Shown: piece by piece, positions 23,944-32,878 of the stretch
How positions within the stretch are numbered: position 1 is the first letter of the stretch
Layout: each line of letters starts with the position of its first letter
Assembly: GCF_000725545.1 (NCBI RefSeq)
Contig: NZ_JNZP01000010.1
Location: 1-64,000 of the forward strand
Source of the DNA: Streptomyces exfoliatus
GTDB taxonomy: Bacteria; Actinomycetota; Actinomycetes; Streptomycetales; Streptomycetaceae
Length of the DNA: 64,000 nt
Direction of reading: 5' to 3'
Notes under the pieces: model-generated
Seen by the model: only the letters and a program-made list of their open reading frames with translations
The model's database searches: none
Told to the model about the DNA's origin: nothing
Translations under genes and position numbers: made by a program

Positions 23944-25909
23944 CCCGTGGGCCGGGGAACCGGAGCCCACGGACACCCCGCGGGCCGGCGAACCGCGCCC
24001 CTCGGGCGCCCCTGTCCGCGGCACCCCGCTGACCGACCCCTGGGCGACCGTGCCTCCGGGCCCCACGGACTCCTCGTGGGCCCCGGAGGCCGTCGTGCTG
24101 TCGGGGACCCGTCCCACCGCGATGGCCGGCGCCCGGCACGTGACGGTTCGGCGCCTTCCCTCCGTCGCCCCTTCCCCGCCTCCCCCCGTCCCCCGTCCCC
24201 CCGGACGCCGTGCGCACGCCCGGGGGCGGGCACCCCGGACCGGTGCGCCCCAGGGCAAAGGCTTTCTCGCGAAGGCCGCCGCCGTCACCGCGGGGCTCAC
24301 CGCCGCCGGGGCGGTGCTCGGGCTCGTACGGGACCAGATCCTGGCCGGGTACTTCGGGGCCGGGGCGGAGACCGACGCGTTCCTGGTGGCGTGGACGGTG
24401 CCCGAGTTCGCGTCGACGCTCCTCATCGAGGACGCGATGGCGCTGATCCTCGTGCCCGCCTTCTCCCGGGCCCTGGCCCGCCGTTCCGGCGTCCTGTCGG
24501 GCGATCCGGTGCGCGCCCTCGTACGGGGCACGCTCCCCCGGATCGTCCTCGCCCTCGGCATCGCCGCCGCCCTCCTCGTCATCGCCGCGCCGCTCCTCGT
24601 GTCGGCGCTCGCGCCGGGGCTGTCCGACCCGGCGCTCGCCGTCGACTGCACGCGGCTGACGGGGACCTGCGTGCTGACCTTCGCGCTGGTCGGCTACTGC
24701 TCGGCCGCGCTGCGCGCGCACGGCTCCTTCCTGCCACCGGCCTCGATCTACGTGGCGTACAACGTCGGCATCATCGGCACCATCGTGGTGCTGCGCGAGC
24801 CGTGGGGGGTGCGCTCGGCCGCCGCCGGGGTCGCCGTCGGCGGCATCCTGATGGTCCTGGTCCAGGCGCCCTCGCTCATCCGTGAGCTGCGGACCCGGCC
24901 CGTACCGATGCGGGAGCCCGAGGCGCTCGTCCCCTCCGGCGCGGGTGAGGGGCGGATCCTGCTCCTCGGACTGATCGCGCCCGTCGTCGCGTTCTCGCTG
25001 TCCCGGCAGTCCCAGACCCTGATCGAACGCTTCCTCGCCTCCCCGCTGCCGGCCGGCGCGATCTCGCATCTGAACTACGCGCAGAAGGTCGCGCAGATCC
25101 CGATGATCCTGTCGCTGATGCTGTGCACGGTCAGCTTCCCCGTGGTCGCCCGCGCGCTCGCGGCGGGTGACACGGAGGCGGCCCGCCGCCGGGTCGAGCG
25201 GGATCTGCTGCTCGCCGCCGTCGTCGTCCTCGTTGGCGCGTCGACGGTGATCGCCGCCGCCCCACGGATCATCGAGCTCCTCTTCGAAAGGGGGGAGTTC
25301 AGCGGCGCCGACACCACCGCCACGGCCGCCGTCATGCGGGTGTACGCCCTCGGCCTGCTCGGTCAGACGATGGTCGGCGCCCTGGTCCGCTGCTACTTCT
25401 CCGCCGCCCGCCCCCTCTGGTACCCGGCCGCCGCCATGGCCGCCGGGCTCGTCACGACCGCCGCCGCCGGCGTCCCCGGCGCCCACCACTGGGGCGCCGT
25501 CGGCATCGCCGCCGCCAACGCGCTCGGCATCACGCTGACCGCCGTGCTGCTGCTGCGCGGCGCGCACCGGCAGGCCGTCCCGGTCCGGGTCGACCGGCTC
25601 GGCGAGGGGCTGCTGCGGCTCGCCACCGCGTCCGCCTGGGCCACCGGCGTCGGCTGGCTGTGCTCGATCGCGATCGACCCCGCCGCCCTCGCCGTCACCG
25701 TCGCGGGCCTGGCCGTCGTCGGCGTCTTCCTGCTCTTCATCGCCTGCGCCGCCAAGGCGCCCGACATTCCGCCCCTGCCCCGCTCCGCCTTCCGGAGGAC
25801 CCTCCATGCCCGCCGCCACCGCGCTGCGCCGTCTGCTGCCGAAGCCGCCCCTGTGGGTGAAACCGCCTCTGTGGGTGGCGATGTACCACTCGATCACGGA
25901 CACCGCTGA
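23936..25909 (+). CDS. MurJ/MviN-family lipid flippase with long N-terminal extension
   Basis: This 657-residue MOP-superfamily protein would flip lipid-linked repeat units (Wzx role). The core from about residue 110 has about 14 helices, with family-like KAAAVTAGLTAAGAVLGLVRDQILAGYFGAGAETDAFLVAWTVPEFASTLL and RIIELLFERGEFSGADTTATA. The first 110 residues are Pro/Ser/Arg-rich and probably disordered. GTG 23936 overlaps the polymerase stop and has GGAGG upstream, but an inner ATG at 24122 would remove about 62 residues. The C-terminus overlaps the next gene by 104 bp. MurJ normally flips lipid II; use here as a polysaccharide flippase is inferred from the operon. Confidence 0.85.
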   Translation: MRDPWAGEPEPTDTPRAGEPRPSGAPVRGTPLTDPWATVPPGPTDSSWAPEAVVLSGTRPTAMAGARHVTVRRLPSVAPSPPPPVPRPPGRRAHARGRAPRTGAPQGKGFLAKAAAVTAGLTAAGAVLGLVRDQILAGYFGAGAETDAFLVAWTVPEFASTLLIEDAMALILVPAFSRALARRSGVLSGDPVRALVRGTLPRIVLALGIAAALLVIAAPLLVSALAPGLSDPALAVDCTRLTGTCVLTFALVGYCSAALRAHGSFLPPASIYVAYNVGIIGTIVVLREPWGVRSAAAGVAVGGILMVLVQAPSLIRELRTRPVPMREPEALVPSGAGEGRILLLGLIAPVVAFSLSRQSQTLIERFLASPLPAGAISHLNYAQKVAQIPMILSLMLCTVSFPVVARALAAGDTEAARRRVERDLLLAAVVVLVGASTVIAAAPRIIELLFERGEFSGADTTATAAVMRVYALGLLGQTMVGALVRCYFSAARPLWYPAAAMAAGLVTTAAAGVPGAHHWGAVGIAAANALGITLTAVLLLRGAHRQAVPVRVDRLGEGLLRLATASAWATGVGWLCSIAIDPAALAVTVAGLAVVGVFLLFIACAAKAPDIPPLPRSAFRRTLHARRHRAAPSAAEAAPVGETASVGGDVPLDHGHR

Positions 25910-26609
25910 CGACCCGTACCGGGTGACCGTGTCCCCCGTGCGCTTCGCCCGGCAGCTGCACTGGCTCGGCGACCGGGGACTGCGCGGGGTCTCGGTGCGG
26001 GAGCTGCTGGCCGCCACCGCCGAGGGGCGCGCGAAGGGGCTCGTCGGCCTGACCTTCGACGACGGGTACGCGGACTTCCTCGACTCGGCGCTGCCCCTGC
26101 TCCGCCGGCACGGCTTCACCGCCACCGTGTACGTCCTGCCGGGCCGGCTCGGCGGCGAGAACGCCTGGGACACCGCCGGACCGCGCAAGTCGCTGCTGTC
26201 CGAGGACCAGATCGTGCGGATCGCCGAGGCCGGCATGGAGATCGGCTCGCACGGACTCACGCACGTGGCGCTCCCCGAGGTCGACGACGCGGTGCTCGGG
26301 GCCGAGACCAGGGAGAGCCGCGTCCTCCTGGAGGACATGACCGGCGGTCCCGTTGACGGCTTCTGCTACCCGTACGGGAAGGTCGACCCGCGCGCCATCC
26401 ACGCCGTGCGCAAGGCCGGCTACCGCTACGCCTGCGCGATCGACCCGGGCCCGCACACGGGCGCGTACGCGCTGCCCCGCGTCCACATCGGGGAGGACGA
26501 CACCTCCTGGCGGCTCACCGCCAAGCGCCTCCTGCACCCGGTGCGCCGCCGCCACCCGGCCGACCTGTTCCCCGCCCCGTACGGCCCCGCCGTGGTCGGT
26601 GCGCCGTGA
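25806..26609 (+). CDS. Polysaccharide deacetylase family protein
   Basis: This 267-residue protein has the NodB-type fold: VAMYHSITD at the start, the metal-binding LTFDDGYADF motif, and GSHGLTH as the His-containing motif 2. FCYPYGKVDPRA is motif 3. It should remove N-acetyl (or O-acetyl) groups from the operon's polymer. ATG 25806 follows GGAGG and lies 104 bp inside the flippase gene. No signal peptide is evident; the N-terminus is short with a duplicated KPPLWV segment (residues 13-24), so it may act in the cytosol or be membrane-associated. The stop overlaps the next start. Confidence 0.88.
   Translation: MPAATALRRLLPKPPLWVKPPLWVAMYHSITDTADDPYRVTVSPVRFARQLHWLGDRGLRGVSVRELLAATAEGRAKGLVGLTFDDGYADFLDSALPLLRRHGFTATVYVLPGRLGGENAWDTAGPRKSLLSEDQIVRIAEAGMEIGSHGLTHVALPEVDDAVLGAETRESRVLLEDMTGGPVDGFCYPYGKVDPRAIHAVRKAGYRYACAIDPGPHTGAYALPRVHIGEDDTSWRLTAKRLLHPVRRRHPADLFPAPYGPAVVGAP
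25842..25877 (+). repeat. 18-bp tandem duplication in overlapping genes
   Basis: Two adjacent 18-bp units (25842-25859, 25860-25877) differ at two positions and each encode KPPLWV in the deacetylase frame. They lie in the stretch also read as the flippase C-terminus. As 18 is a multiple of three, both frames survive. Confidence 0.8.
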
Positions 26610-27739
26610 AGGTCCTGCACGTCATCACCGGGCTCGGCATCGGCGGCGCCGAACAGCAGCTGCGGCTGCTCCTTCGCCATCTGCCGGTCCAGAGCGGGGT
26701 GGTGACCCTCACCAACCCTGGAGCCGTCGCCGCGGGGATCGAGGCGGACGGCACCCCCGTCACCCATCTGGGCATGACGGGCAACCGCGACCTCGGGGCG
26801 CTGCCCCGCCTCGCCCGGATCGTCCGGCAGGGCCGATACGACCTCGTCCACACGCATCTGTACCGGGCGTGCGTGTACGGCAGGACGGCGGCCCGGCTGG
26901 CCGGGGTACGGAACGTCATCGCCACCGAGCACTCCCTCGGCGAGACGCAGATCGAGGGCAGGCCGCTCTCGGCCGGCACCCGCGCGCTCTATCTGGCCTC
27001 CGAGCGGCTCGGCACCTCCACGGTCGCCGTGTCGCCGAGCGTGGCCCGCCGGCTCGCCGACTGGGGGGTGCCCCCCGACCGCATCCGGGTCGTCCCCAAC
27101 GGCATCGAGACGGACCGCTTCGCCTTCGACGCGCGGGCCCGCCGCCTCACCCGGGGCGTCCTCGGCATCCCCGAGGACGCGTACGTCGTCGGCGGGGTCG
27201 GGCGGCTCACGCCGGGGAAGCGGTTCGACCGGCTCGTCCGGGCGGTGGCCTCGGTCCCGGAGGCCCGGCTGCTCCTCGTCGGCGACGGCGACCAGCGGGA
27301 GGAGCTGCTGCGGGTGGCCCGCGAGTGCGGCGGCGCCGGCCGGGTGCTCCTCGCCGGGGCCTGCGAGGACCCGCCGACCGTCACCTCGGTCGGACCCTCG
27401 CTGCCCGAACTGCTGTCCGCCATGGACGTCTTCGTGTCCACCTCCCCCGACGAGACCTTCGGGCTCGCCGTCGTCGAAGCCCTCGCCGCCGGCCTGCCCG
27501 TGCTCTACGTGGCGTGTCCCGCGATCGACGACCTGGCCCCGGAGGCGGCGCCGGGGGCGCGCCGGATCGGCGAGCCCGTACCGGAGCTGGTCTCCGCGCT
27601 GCGCGGCATCCGGGACGCCCGGCTCGCCCGGCTGCCGCTGCCGGCGGCGGCCCGCCGCTACGACATCGCGCACAGCGCGGGTCAGTTGATGTCCCTCTAC
27701 GACCAGGCCGTCCACGGCACCCCCTCCCCCGTGAAGTGA
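26606..27739 (+). CDS. Glycosyltransferase family 4
   Basis: This 377-residue GT4 enzyme is the second glycosyltransferase of the operon. Typical parts are VLHVITGLGIGGAEQQLRLLLRHL (acceptor side), VHTHLYRACVYGRTAARLAGV, VVPNGIETDRF, VGRLTPGKRFDRLVRAV and the TSPDETFGLAVVEALAAGLPVLYV donor motif with E-x7-E. It starts at GTG 26606, overlapping the deacetylase stop. It should add a later sugar of the repeat unit; specificity unknown. Confidence 0.92.
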   Translation: MKVLHVITGLGIGGAEQQLRLLLRHLPVQSGVVTLTNPGAVAAGIEADGTPVTHLGMTGNRDLGALPRLARIVRQGRYDLVHTHLYRACVYGRTAARLAGVRNVIATEHSLGETQIEGRPLSAGTRALYLASERLGTSTVAVSPSVARRLADWGVPPDRIRVVPNGIETDRFAFDARARRLTRGVLGIPEDAYVVGGVGRLTPGKRFDRLVRAVASVPEARLLLVGDGDQREELLRVARECGGAGRVLLAGACEDPPTVTSVGPSLPELLSAMDVFVSTSPDETFGLAVVEALAAGLPVLYVACPAIDDLAPEAAPGARRIGEPVPELVSALRGIRDARLARLPLPAAARRYDIAHSAGQLMSLYDQAVHGTPSPVK

Positions 27740-27752
27740 GAGAGCCCGACCC

Positions 27753-28430
27753 ATGAAGACCACCCCACCTCGTGCCTTCCTCCCCGCCCGCCTGCGCGCG
27801 CCGGGCCGCTGGGCGGTGCTCCCCGCCGCCGTCCTCGCCGGAGCCGTGATCGGCGGCGGCTACGGGGCCCTCAAGACCCCGGAGTACGCGGCGGTCAGCT
27901 ACGTCATCGTCGTACCGGCCGAGAAGTCGGACCCGGCGGCGGCGCTCGGCTTCGCCCAGGCGTACGGGCGGGTCGCCACCGACATCGCGGTCACCGGCGA
28001 CGCCCAGGTGTGGGCGGGGGTCAGCGCCGGCACCCTGCGGAAGAGCGTGCAGGCCGCGACCTCGCCGGACGCGCCGATGATCTCGATCACGGCGCGGGCC
28101 GAGAAGCCCGCGAAGGCCGTGTCGATGGCCGACGGGGTGGCCCGCGCGCTCGTCCTCAACAGCACGCACGTGGCGGGCAGCACAGGCGTGAAGGTCGTCC
28201 AGTTCTCCCGCGCCACCAAGCCGGTCGCCCCGGTCTCCCCGTCCGCGCCGCTCTCCGCGCTCGTCGGCGGCTGCGCCGGCGGTCTCCTCGGCGGCCTGGC
28301 CCTCCTGGTCCGCCCGAAGCGCGCCGCGTCCCGCGAGGCCAGGCACTCCCGCCAGCCGGCGTCCGCCGCGTCCGCGTCCGCCGCCGTGCCCGCCCCCGCG
28401 GTCGCCGCACACCAGGCGGAGTCGGTGTGA
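27753..28430 (+). CDS. Wzz-like chain-length / polysaccharide co-polymerase protein
   Basis: This 225-residue membrane protein has a helix near each end (about 20-42 and 165-185) and an extracytoplasmic domain between (TPEYAAVSYVIVVPAEKSDPAAALGFAQAYGRVATDIAVTGD...), the layout of Wzz/capsular co-polymerases. It lacks a tyrosine-kinase domain and ends in an Ala-rich cytosolic tail. Such proteins set chain length together with the Wzy polymerase. It lies 13 bp after the second GT4 gene and overlaps the next gene by GTGA. Confidence 0.82.
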   Translation: MKTTPPRAFLPARLRAPGRWAVLPAAVLAGAVIGGGYGALKTPEYAAVSYVIVVPAEKSDPAAALGFAQAYGRVATDIAVTGDAQVWAGVSAGTLRKSVQAATSPDAPMISITARAEKPAKAVSMADGVARALVLNSTHVAGSTGVKVVQFSRATKPVAPVSPSAPLSALVGGCAGGLLGGLALLVRPKRAASREARHSRQPASAASASAAVPAPAVAAHQAESV

Positions 28431-29587
28431 CCCCGAGAGCCACGGAAGCCGCGAGAGCCCTGCGGACGGAGATCTGCCGTGACGAGGAGACCTTCGGGCG
28501 CCTCACGGCCGAATGGACGGCGCTGTACGGGCGCTGTTCCTCCGCCACCCCCTTCCAGTCCCACGCCTGGCTGCACTCCTGGTGGCTCTCGTACGGCCGC
28601 CCCGGTGCGCTGCGGGTGGTGCTCGTACGGCGTGAGGACGGCGGCCTCGTCGCCGCCGCGCCCCTGATGCGGGCCCGGGGGCCGCTGCCGGCCCTCACCC
28701 AGCTCGGAGGCACGATCACCGACTTCACGGACGTCCTCCTCGACGACGGCTGCCCGGAGGCCGCGCCCGCCCTGGCCCGCGGGATCGCCAGGGCCGCCAG
28801 GGGCGCGGTGATCGACCTGCGGGAGGTACGGCCAGGGGCGGCCAGCGAGCAGGTGTTCGCCCGGTGGCGCGGCCCGCGACGCCGGCTCCCCGACTCGCTG
28901 TGCCTGGAACTGCCCGCCGTACCCATGGAAGGGCTCCTCGAACGGATCCCCTCGGGGAAGGCCCAGCGGGTCCGCGCCAAGCTGCGCAAGCTGGACGCCC
29001 TCGGCATCGACGCGCGGGTCGTCAGCGGCGACGAGGTGCCGGCGGCGCTCGACCGACTCCTGAAGCTGCATCAGCTCCAGTGGCGGGGACGCGGGGTGAC
29101 CGCCGAGCACACCAGCGACCGGTTCGCCCAGCACCTCACCCGGGCCGTGCGGCCGATGGTGGAGCGCGGGGACGCCATGGTCACCGAGTTCCGGCTCGCC
29201 GGGGACGTCGTCGCCGCCGACCTCACCCTGATGTCCCCGCGACTGGCCGGCGGCTATCTGTACGGCGCCGATCCGGCCCTGCGGGCCCGCAAGGTCGATG
29301 TCGCGACGATGCTGCTCCGGCACGGCGCCGGGGAGACCAGCGCCGGCGGACGGGCCACCCTGAGCATGCTGCGGGGCACGGAGGCGTACAAGCACCACTG
29401 GCGGCCCGAGACCGTCGGCAACCAACGGCTCATGCTCGCCGGGCGGGGCACGGCCCCACTGCTCTGGCTCCGCGCGGGCGCCGCCGACGCCCGCCGCTGG
29501 GCGGCCCGGCAGGCGCGTGAACGCGCCTGGGTGGGCCGGGCGCTCGGCCGCCTCCCGGGCCGCGCACCGCACAGCGGCGGCGGATGA
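28427..29587 (+). CDS. FemAB/GNAT-like acyltransferase, last gene of operon
   Basis: This 386-residue soluble protein resembles the GNAT/FemAB-like (Acetyltransf_6) enzymes found in polysaccharide clusters. Typical segments are [20 protein letters not shown] near the N-terminus, a central domain of limited conservation, and [35 protein letters not shown] with [24 protein letters not shown] at the C-terminal acyl-donor side. It could add an aminoacyl or acyl group to the polymer or its precursor. It is translationally coupled to the Wzz-like gene and ends the operon at 29587. Confidence 0.78.
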   Translation: MTPRATEAARALRTEICRDEETFGRLTAEWTALYGRCSSATPFQSHAWLHSWWLSYGRPGALRVVLVRREDGGLVAAAPLMRARGPLPALTQLGGTITDFTDVLLDDGCPEAAPALARGIARAARGAVIDLREVRPGAASEQVFARWRGPRRRLPDSLCLELPAVPMEGLLERIPSGKAQRVRAKLRKLDALGIDARVVSGDEVPAALDRLLKLHQLQWRGRGVTAEHTSDRFAQHLTRAVRPMVERGDAMVTEFRLAGDVVAADLTLMSPRLAGGYLYGADPALRARKVDVATMLLRHGAGETSAGGRATLSMLRGTEAYKHHWRPETVGNQRLMLAGRGTAPLLWLRAGAADARRWAARQARERAWVGRALGRLPGRAPHSGGG

Positions 29588-29623
29588 GCTCCGCCGCCGC
29601 CGTGAGTGTCCGGCTCGGGCCGG

Positions 29624-31243
29624 TCAGAAGGGCCAGACGCCGGTCAGGGCGTCCTTCCAGTCGAGGTCGACCTCGTCCTTCCAGTTGTCCTTCGGGACAC
29701 AGACGGGCCCACCGATCCAACTCTCGACCCATGAACCGAGGTTCACGGTCCAACAGGAGGGCTTGGGCTCGGGCTTCGGCTCCGGCTTGGGCTCGGGCTT
29801 GGGCTCGGGCTTCGGCTCCGGCTTGGGTTCCGGCTTGGGCTCGGGCTTGGGTTCCGGCTTGGGCTCGGGCTTCGGTTCCGGCTTGGGTTCCGGCTTGGGC
29901 TCGGGCTTCGGTTCCGGCTTGGGCTCGGGCTTCGGCTCGGGCTTCGGCTCCGGCTTGGGCTCGGGCTTCGGTTCCGGCTTGGGTTCCGGCTTCGGCTCGG
30001 GCTTCGGCTCCGGCTTCGGCTCCGGCTTCGGCTCGGGCTTGGGCTCGGGCTTGGGCACGGGCTTCGGCTCCGGCTTCGGCTCCGGCTTCGGCTCGGGCTT
30101 CGGCTCCGGCTTCGGCTCGGGAACCGTCGGGTCCGTCGGCAACTCCGGCTCGGTCGGCAACTCCGGCTCCGTCGGAAGCTCGGGCTCCGTCGGCAGTTCC
30201 GGCTCGGTCGGAATCTCCGGCTCCGGCGGTAGTTCCGGTTCCGTGCCGTACATCATCTGCCGGAACGTCTGCGACGAGCGCGGATTGTCGTCGCACTGCC
30301 AGACGCCGTGCGGGCAGTAATCGGTGATCGTGTGGTACAGCGGTTTGTGCTGCCGCATCCATTCCAGCATGCGTCGCATGTACTCGGGGTTGTCGCCGTT
30401 CCGGAAGAGACCCCATTCGGGATAGGAGATCTCCTTTCCGTGCTCGGCGGCGAAGTCGATCTGCTTCTGGAGCCCGTACGGTTCGCTGACGTGCTGGTCG
30501 AAGTCGGAGCCCGGCGGCTGGTCGTAGGAATCCATGCCGATGATGTCGACGACGTCGTCACCCGGGTAGCACTCGGTCCACGGGATGGCGTCGCGGCCGC
30601 GGCTCGGGTTGAAGTCGAAGCGGAATTCCTGGCCGGGTACGGAACGCATCGCGCCGACGATCCGGTTCCAGTACTTCTTCCACGCCGTGGGGTCGGGTGC
30701 GCAGCGGTGGGTGTAGGTGGTGCCGTTCATCTCCCAGCCGAGGACGATGACGGTGTCCGTGGCCTGAAGCTCGACGAGGCGCTCGGCAAGGGTGCGGAAG
30801 TGGTGGTCGAAGTAACCGGCCGCGCCGAGCTGGAGCTGACGGCGGACCTCGGCGTCGGAGACTCCGGCCTCGTTGCGTTCCAGCATGGGCACGTTGAGGA
30901 CGAAGAGCCGGTCGGCCTTCTCGTTGCGCCAGTCCGCCCAGGCGTCGAGGAAGCCGGGCGGGCCCTCGATGTTCTTCCAGAGGTCGCCGGGCAGGTAGGT
31001 GTGGCCGACGCGGAGTTCGCGTCCGCCGAGCCAGCTCTGCAGGTGTTCGATGCGGGCGACCCCGAGTGCGCCCGAGTCGAGGAAGGCTCCCATGGCACTG
31101 GAGAGGTTCGGCCCGGGGTCTCTGGCCGCCACGGTTTCGGTGGCGTGCGCGGGGGACGAGAGCACGACTGAGCCCGAGGCGAGGAGACCGGCGGTGAACA
31201 CCCCCAGCCACATTCTCGATGTTCTCCGGTGTGCAGCTGCCAT
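29624..31243 (-). CDS. GH26-like secreted protein with long Glu-Pro-Lys-Pro tail (paralogue 2)
   Basis: This 539-residue exported protein starts at ATG 31243 behind AAGGAG. After the signal peptide (to about 36) comes a GH26-like barrel with [16 protein letters not shown] (likely acid/base Glu) and [20 protein letters not shown] (likely nucleophile), closely matching the protein at 10779-11801. The barrel is followed by an EPELPT-type linker, about 30 EPKP tetrapeptides and a 45-residue C-terminal module containing [22 protein letters not shown]. The rigid Pro-rich tail probably spans the wall and presents the catalytic domain; the tail end may bind an envelope partner. It is convergent with the polysaccharide operon, 36 bp away. 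Substrate unknown, possibly that operon's polymer. Confidence 0.82.
   Translation of the reverse strand: MAAAHRRTSRMWLGVFTAGLLASGSVVLSSPAHATETVAARDPGPNLSSAMGAFLDSGALGVARIEHLQSWLGGRELRVGHTYLPGDLWKNIEGPPGFLDAWADWRNEKADRLFVLNVPMLERNEAGVSDAEVRRQLQLGAAGYFDHHFRTLAERLVELQATDTVIVLGWEMNGTTYTHRCAPDPTAWKKYWNRIVGAMRSVPGQEFRFDFNPSRGRDAIPWTECYPGDDVVDIIGMDSYDQPPGSDFDQHVSEPYGLQKQIDFAAEHGKEISYPEWGLFRNGDNPEYMRRMLEWMRQHKPLYHTITDYCPHGVWQCDDNPRSSQTFRQMMYGTEPELPPEPEIPTEPELPTEPELPTEPELPTEPELPTDPTVPEPKPEPKPEPKPEPKPEPKPVPKPEPKPEPKPEPKPEPKPEPKPEPKPEPKPEPKPEPKPEPKPEPKPEPKPEPKPEPKPEPKPEPKPEPKPEPKPEPKPEPKPEPKPEPKPEPKPEPKPSCWTVNLGSWVESWIGGPVCVPKDNWKDEVDLDWKDALTGVWPF
29757..30123 (-). repeat. EPKP tetrapeptide tandem repeat
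   Basis: A 12-bp unit (GGCTTCGGCTCC and close variants, read on the plus strand) repeats about 30 times in phase with the gene. Only one unit is changed to VPKP. Synonymous variation is patchy, as expected from slippage or unequal exchange. Confidence 0.9.
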
Positions 31244-31249
31244 GGCCAC

Positions 31250-31387
31250 TCCTTCACATACGCCTTTTGATGATCCGTCAGTCCGATTCTCCGAAAGTAT
31301 TCCTAATGAGCCGACCGTGGACGGTGGCTCGCTCTGATCAGTAGTCCATTAGAGAGTTTCATCGCCCAGTTGGGGCACCCACCCGAG
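31250..31387. other. Intergenic region upstream of GH26-like gene 2
   Basis: About 140 bp between the minus-strand GH26-like gene and the pseudogene. It is AT-richer than its neighbours and holds the palindrome CTGATCAG at 31334-31341. I see no gene in it. Confidence 0.5.
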
Positions 31388-32036
31388 ATGAAGGGTGCCG
31401 TGCCGTCAGAGTTTCGACACCCTCGTACCCGCCGTCCCCGTACGACTCGACCGGAACCCCTTCCATCACGGCACTCTCGGCGCCGCCCGCTCTCTCGGGC
31501 GAGCGGGAATCCAGGTGCACGCCGCCGTCGAATCGCCGACGAGCCCGGTCACCCGCTCCCGCCATCTCCGCTCGGCCCGCGTCCGGCACGGCACGGATTC
31601 CTCCGCCGAACTCGCCGCCCTGCTCACCCGGATCGCGGACGAGATCACCGACGACCCGTCACATCCCTTACTGCCCATTCCGCTCGACGACGTCAGTGCC
31701 CTCGCCCTGGCCCGTCGGCGGTCCGCACTCTCCCCGCGCCTCCTGCTGCCCGAGCAGACCGAGGAGCAGCTGTTGCGGGTCGCCGACAGGGCCGCGCTCG
31801 CCGGGACCTGTGCGGCCCTGGGCCTCCCCCACCCCCGTACCCGGATCCCCACCGGCGCCGACGAGCCCGCCGCCATGGCCCGGTCGCTCGGCCTGCCGGT
31901 GGTCGCCAAGTGGAGCAGGCCCTGGCTGCTCCCGGCCGGCGGCGGGCTGCGCAGCACCTCGGTGCTGCGGTCGCTCGCCGAAGTACGGGAGCTGTACGCC
32001 CGCACCCCGGAGGCCGGCAGCCTGCTGCTGCTTCAT
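31388..32036 (+). pseudogene. ATP-grasp-type ligase, 3'-truncated and frameshifted remnant
   Basis: From about 31407 the frame encodes FDTLVPAVPVRLDRNPFHHGTLGAARSLGRAGIQVHA...SPVTRSRHL, then RTRIPTGADEPAAMARSLGLPVVAKWSRPWLL. These match the N-terminal and central parts of ATP-grasp (carbamoyl-phosphate-synthase/D-aspartate-ligase-like) proteins found in Streptomyces polysaccharide clusters. The natural-looking start ATG 31388 (MKGAVPSE) is out of frame with this body, so a 1-base shift near 31410 is likely. Similarity stops abruptly around 32030, where a different gene's sequence begins. At least the C-terminal half, including the catalytic ATP-grasp residues, is missing. Confidence 0.75.
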
Positions 32037-32810
32037 GGAGGTCCCCGGGCCGCTGCGGGAGCTGCCCCGGCGGTACGTCACCCACTCCAGCCACCACGGC
32101 GCACTCGACCGCTTCGCAGGCCGGGACGTCACCGTCGTCGGGGCCGGTCAGGCCGCCCTGGAGACGGCCGCGCTCCTCGCCGAGGGGGGCGCCGCCGCGG
32201 TCCGGATCGTCGCCCGCGGGAACTGGCTGAACTGGAACAACCTGCCCCCGGCCCCCGACCGCGGCCTGTGGCCCGCGCTGCGCGCCCCGCACACGGGACT
32301 GGGCTGCGGCTGGAGGAACAAGCTGTACGCCGACACCCCGGGCGTCTTCCGGCGCCTGGTGGCTCCGGGAGCGGTTCGCGGAGGTCGCGGACGTACGCCT
32401 GGGGCTGCGGATCATCTCGGCGACGGTGACGGGGGACGAGCGGCTCCGGCTGGAGGCGGCCGGTCCTGACGGGACGGCGGTCCTGGAGGCCGACCACGTC
32501 GTCGCGGCCACCGGCTTCACCCCGAGCCTGGACCGGGCCGGGGTGCTCTCGCCCGCGCTGCGCGGCGCGCTCCGCACGGTCGGCGCGGGCGTCGCCCCGG
32601 AGGTCGGCGGCCTCTTCGGGTCCTCCTGGCCGGGCCTCTTCCTGGCCGGGCTCCTCACCGCCCCTTCGTACGGTCCCTCGATGCGGTTCGTTCGGCGCCG
32701 AGTACACGGCGCCGCGGCTGGTGCGGGGGGTGCGGCGGCTGCGGTCGGACGCCCGGGGCGGCTCGGTGGGCCGGCCGCGTACGGGCGGGAAGGCGCCGGT
32801 CCCGGCATGA
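32026..32810 (+). pseudogene. FAD/NAD(P)-binding oxidoreductase, 5'-truncated with two frameshifts
   Basis: Three successive frames together give a flavin-dependent monooxygenase-like protein. Frame A reads FMEVPGPLRELP...DVTVVGAGQAALETAALLAEGGA (Rossmann GxGxxA) through YADTPGVFRR, to about 32358. Frame B reads WLRERFAEVADVRLGLRIISATVTG...HVVAATGFTPSL...APSYGPSMRFV, from about 32356 to 32690. Frame C reads GAEYTAPRLVRGVRRL, from 32694 to the stop TGA at 32808-32810. The N-terminal FAD-binding third is absent and the start abuts the ATP-grasp remnant directly. The C-terminal ATG motif (VVAATGF) and the rest are well preserved, so decay looks recent. Confidence 0.8.
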
Positions 32811-32814
32811 CGGA

Positions 32815-32854
32815 GGGCCGGCCCCGGGGAGCGGATGCTCTCCGGGGCCGGCCC
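32815..32854 (-). terminator. Hairpin terminator after chaplin
   Basis: The arms 32815-32830 (GGGCCGGCCCCGGGGAG with one bulged G) and 32840-32854 (CTCCGGGGCCGGCCC) form a near-perfect stem about 25 bp beyond the minus-strand chaplin at 32879. Confidence 0.75.
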
Positions 32855-32878
32855 CTGTGTCCGCGTGGCGCCGTGGGG

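Noticed and set aside
29757..30123. Regular 12-bp repeats considered as a non-coding satellite or CRISPR
   Set aside because: They are in-frame EPKP codons with synonymous drift inside a secreted protein gene.
31395..32429. A single intact 344-residue ATP-grasp protein
   Set aside because: Only the first 210 residues resemble ATP-grasp proteins. The rest is an out-of-frame reading of the oxidoreductase remnant.
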